Assembly (NCBI GenBank): GCA_036971475.1
Contig: JBAIZL010000242.1
Location: 149,727-213,726, forward strand
DNA: 64,000 nucleotides
Reading direction: 5' to 3'
From: Prosapia bicincta
Taxonomy: Eukaryota; Arthropoda; Insecta; Hemiptera; Cercopidae
Each line of letters starts with the position of its first letter. Positions within the stretch are counted from its first letter, which is position 1. The translations under genes were made by a program, and so were the position numbers. Shown here piece after piece: positions 60,601 to 64,000 of the stretch. The notes beneath the pieces are model-generated. The model ran no database searches. It saw only the letters and a list, made by a program, of their open reading frames with translations, and was not told the origin of the DNA.

Positions 60601-63600
60601 TGTCAGCCTTTGTTTTCATGTTATATAGCATCAGTTGTAAATTCGCTAATAAAGTTTAAGTAATGCATTCATCATTAATGTATCTAAACTCTTCTAGATC
60701 TTATTCTTCAAGGTGTCAGCCTTTGTTTTCATGTTATATAGCATCAGTTGTAAATTCGCTAATAAAGTTTAAGTAATGCATTCATCATTAATGTATCTAA
60801 ACTCTTCTAGATCTTATTCTTCAAGGTGTCAGCCTTTGTTTTCATGTTATATAGCATCAGTTGTAAATTCGCTAATAAAGTTTAAGTAATGCATTCATCA
60901 TTAATGTATCTAAACTCTTCTAGATCTTATTCTTCAAGGTGTCAGCCTTTGTTTTCATGTTATATAGCATCAGTTGTAAATTCGCTAATAAAGTTTAAGT
61001 AATGCATTCATCATTAATGTATCTAAACTCTTCTAGATCTTATTCTTCAAGGTGTCAGCCTTTGTTTTCATGTTATATAGCATCAGTTGTAAATTCGCTA
61101 ATAAAGTTTAAGTAATGCATTCATCATTAATGTATCTAAACTCTTCTAGATCTTATTCTTCAAGGTGTCAGCCTTTGTTTTCATGTTATATAGCATCAGT
61201 TGTAAATTCGCTAATAAAGTTTAAGTAATGCATTCATCATTAATGTATCTAAACTCTTCTAGATCTTATTCTTCAAGGTGTCAGCCTTTGTTTTCATGTT
61301 ATATAGCATCAGTTGTAAATTCGCTAATAAAGTTTAAGTAATGCATTCATCATTAATGTATCTAAACTCTTCTAGATCTTATTCTTCAAGGTGTCAGCCT
61401 TTGTTTTCATGTTATATAGCATCAGTTGTAAATTCGCTAATAAAGTTTAAGTAATGCATTCATCATTAATGTATCTAAACTCTTCTAGATCTTATTCTTC
61501 AAGGTGTCAGCCTTTGTTTTCATGTTATATAGCATCAGTTGTAAATTCGCTAATAAAGTTTAAGTAATGCATTCATCATTAATGTATCTAAACTCTTCTA
61601 GATCTTATTCTTCAAGGTGTCAGCCTTTGTTTTCATGTTATATAGCATCAGTTGTAAATTCGCTAATAAAGTTTAAGTAATGCATTCATCATTAATGTAT
61701 CTAAACTCTTCTAGATCTTATTCTTCAAGGTGTCAGCCTTTGTTTTCATGTTATATAGCATCAGTTGTAAATTCGCTAATAAAGTTTAAGTAATGCATTC
61801 ATCATTAATGTATCTAAACTCTTCTAGATCTTATTCTTCAAGGTGTCAGCCTTTGTTTTCATGTTATATAGCATCAGTTGTAAATTCGCTAATAAAGTTT
61901 AAGTAATGCATTCATCATTAATGTATCTAAACTCTTCTAGATCTTATTCTTCAAGGTGTCAGCCTTTGTTTTCATGTTATATAGCATCAGTTGTAAATTC
62001 GCTAATAAAGTTTAAGTAATGCATTCATCATTAATGTATCTAAACTCTTCTAGATCTTATTCTTCAAGGTGTCAGCCTTTGTTTTCATGTTATATAGCAT
62101 CAGTTGTAAATTCGCTAATAAAGTTTAAGTAATGCATTCATCATTAATGTATCTAAACTCTTCTAGATCTTATTCTTCAAGGTGTCAGCCTTTGTTTTCA
62201 TGTTATATAGCATCAGTTGTAAATTCGCTAATAAAGTTTAAGTAATGCATTCATCATTAATGTATCTAAACTCTTCTAGATCTTATTCTTCAAGGTGTCA
62301 GCCTTTGTTTTCATGTTATATAGCATCAGTTGTAAATTCGCTAATAAAGTTTAAGTAATGCATTCATCATTAATGTATCTAAACTCTTCTAGATCTTATT
62401 CTTCAAGGTGTCAGCCTTTGTTTTCATGTTATATAGCATCAGTTGTAAATTCGCTAATAAAGTTTAAGTAATGCATTCATCATTAATGTATCTAAACTCT
62501 TCTAGATCTTATTCTTCAAGGTGTCAGCCTTTGTTTTCATGTTATATAGCATCAGTTGTAAATTCGCTAATAAAGTTTAAGTAATGCATTCATCATTAAT
62601 GTATCTAAACTCTTCTAGATCTTATTCTTCAAGGTGTCAGCCTTTGTTTTCATGTTATATAGCATCAGTTGTAAATTCGCTAATAAAGTTTAAGTAATGC
62701 ATTCATCATTAATGTATCTAAACTCTTCTAGATCTTATTCTTCAAGGTGTCAGCCTTTGTTTTCATGTTATATAGCATCAGTTGTAAATTCGCTAATAAA
62801 GTTTAAGTAATGCATTCATCATTAATGTATCTAAACTCTTCTAGATCTTATTCTTCAAGGTGTCAGCCTTTGTTTTCATGTTATATAGCATCAGTTGTAA
62901 ATTCGCTAATAAAGTTTAAGTAATGCATTCATCATTAATGTATCTAAACTCTTCTAGATCTTATTCTTCAAGGTGTCAGCCTTTGTTTTCATGTTATATA
63001 GCATCAGTTGTAAATTCGCTAATAAAGTTTAAGTAATGCATTCATCATTAATGTATCTAAACTCTTCTAGATCTTATTCTTCAAGGTGTCAGCCTTTGTT
63101 TTCATGTTATATAGCATCAGTTGTAAATTCGCTAATAAAGTTTAAGTAATGCATTCATCATTAATGTATCTAAACTCTTCTAGATCTTATTCTTCAAGGT
63201 GTCAGCCTTTGTTTTCATGTTATATAGCATCAGTTGTAAATTCGCTAATAAAGTTTAAGTAATGCATTCATCATTAATGTATCTAAACTCTTCTAGATCT
63301 TATTCTTCAAGGTGTCAGCCTTTGTTTTCATGTTATATAGCATCAGTTGTAAATTCGCTAATAAAGTTTAAGTAATGCATTCATCATTAATGTATCTAAA
63401 CTCTTCTAGATCTTATTCTTCAAGGTGTCAGCCTTTGTTTTCATGTTATATAGCATCAGTTGTAAATTCGCTAATAAAGTTTAAGTAATGCATTCATCAT
63501 TAATGTATCTAAACTCTTCTAGATCTTATTCTTCAAGGTGTCAGCCTTTGTTTTCATGTTATATAGCATCAGTTGTAAATTCGCTAATAAAGTTTAAGTA

Positions 63601-64000
63601 ATGCATTCATCATTAATGTATCTAAACTCTTCTAGATCTTATTCTTCAAGGTGTCAGCCTTTGTTTTCATGTTATATAGCATCAGTTGTAAATTCGCTAA
63701 TAAAGTTTAAGTAATGCATTCATCATTAATGTATCTAAACTCTTCTAGATCTTATTCTTCAAGGTGTCAGCCTTTGTTTTCATGTTATATAGCATCAGTT
63801 GTAAATTCGCTAATAAAGTTTAAGTAATGCATTCATCATTAATGTATCTAAACTCTTCTAGATCTTATTCTTCAAGGTGTCAGCCTTTGTTTTCATGTTA
63901 TATAGCATCAGTTGTAAATTCGCTAATAAAGTTTAAGTAATGCATTCATCATTAATGTATCTAAACTCTTCTAGATCTTATTCTTCAAGGTGTCAGCCTT
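45692..64000. repeat. 113 bp satellite array, ~160 units, continues past the right edge
   Basis: TCAGTTGTAAATTCGC starts at 45721, 45834, 45947 and 46060, all 113 bp apart, and continues to 64000. The unit contains AATTCGCTAATAAAGTTTAA, GTAATGCATTCATCATTAAT, AAACTCTTCTAGATCTTATT and AGGTGTCAGCCTTTGTTTTC. Diagnostic variants: GCC/GCT before TTTG, GTTTTC/GTCTTC, TATATAGCA/TATATATCA/AAATAGTA, AAATTCGC/AAAATCGC, and GCATTCATC/CCATTCATC/GCATTCAAC/GCATTCGAC/GAATTCATC. Units with a 2 bp deletion (GTCACCTTTG) occur only at 46.2-47.2 kb. TCTAGATCT in each unit combines overlapping palindromes. No frame is conserved. Confidence 0.99.
49860..53250. repeat. six-monomer (~678 bp) higher-order repeat block in the 113 bp array
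   Basis: Typing monomers by their variants gives a (GTCTTC, AAATAGTA, CAACATTAATATATC), b (GCTTTTG, TATATATCA, AAAATCGC), c (GCCTTTG, AAATAGTA, ATTAATACATC), d (GCTTTTG, AAATAGTA, CATCATTAATGTATC) and e (GCCTTTG, TATATATCA, AAAATCGC). From 49860 the order is c d c a b e, c d c a b (preceded by shared e), e a b, c d c a b e, c c a b e, then e- and b-like units. This is a higher-order unit of six monomers with insertions and deletions of whole monomers. Confidence 0.8.

Overview
The window is eukaryotic, AT-rich and dominated by repeats. Nothing suggests bacteria, a phage or an organelle. Penelope-like, RNase H-bearing LINE and pogo/Tigger remnants, long (TA)n and (CA)n tracts, and scattered TAGGCC and AACCTAACC words fit an arthropod, probably a hemimetabolous insect. 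That assignment is an inference. I found no convincing intact host protein gene, rRNA or functional tRNA. Nearly all short ORFs are chance frames in AT-rich or tandem-repeat DNA.

Layout. 1-2790: a ~150-164 bp minisatellite split by a 2.0 kb insertion flanked by GTAT. 3300-4060: microsatellites and two long inverted repeats, one built from Penelope-like tails. 4060-8430: AT-rich DNA with a tRNA-like SINE candidate. 8430-11440: a ~170 bp satellite. 11440-16390: AT-rich DNA, a 2-copy duplication and a decayed ~37 bp repeat. 16395-17570: a 158 bp satellite that appears to be a distant relative of the 170 bp one. 18834-19525: decayed LINE RNase H and C-terminus (minus). 19690-21898: ~34 copies of a 65 bp repeat. 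22045-26900: a LINE RT scrap joined to a Penelope-like GIY-YIG nuclease remnant, then a 1.87 kb tandem duplication of a dead Tigger-like transposon plus Penelope-like tails.

27950-31440: microsatellites, a Penelope-like fragment with inverted tails (28976-29790) and satellite relics. 31985-33670: a 258 bp satellite. 36995-38190: a ~146 bp repeat. 38878-39195: more inverted tails. 39520-41115: a 42 bp repeat carrying a 230-codon frame. 42110-42620: a G/T-rich minisatellite. 45692-64000: ~160 copies of a 113 bp satellite that runs off the right edge. It has a 6-monomer higher-order block at 49.86-53.25 kb and becomes visually invariant after ~59.95 kb.

The parts do not form an operon or pathway. 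The picture is heterochromatin-like sequence in which satellites expand locally and decayed transposons sit between them. The most interesting signals are the higher-order structure and homogenisation gradient of the 113 bp satellite, the apparent kinship of several satellite families and dispersed relics, and a hammerhead-ribozyme-like 3' core (CTGANGA, stem II, GAAA) with compensating stem II changes in three Penelope-like tail families.
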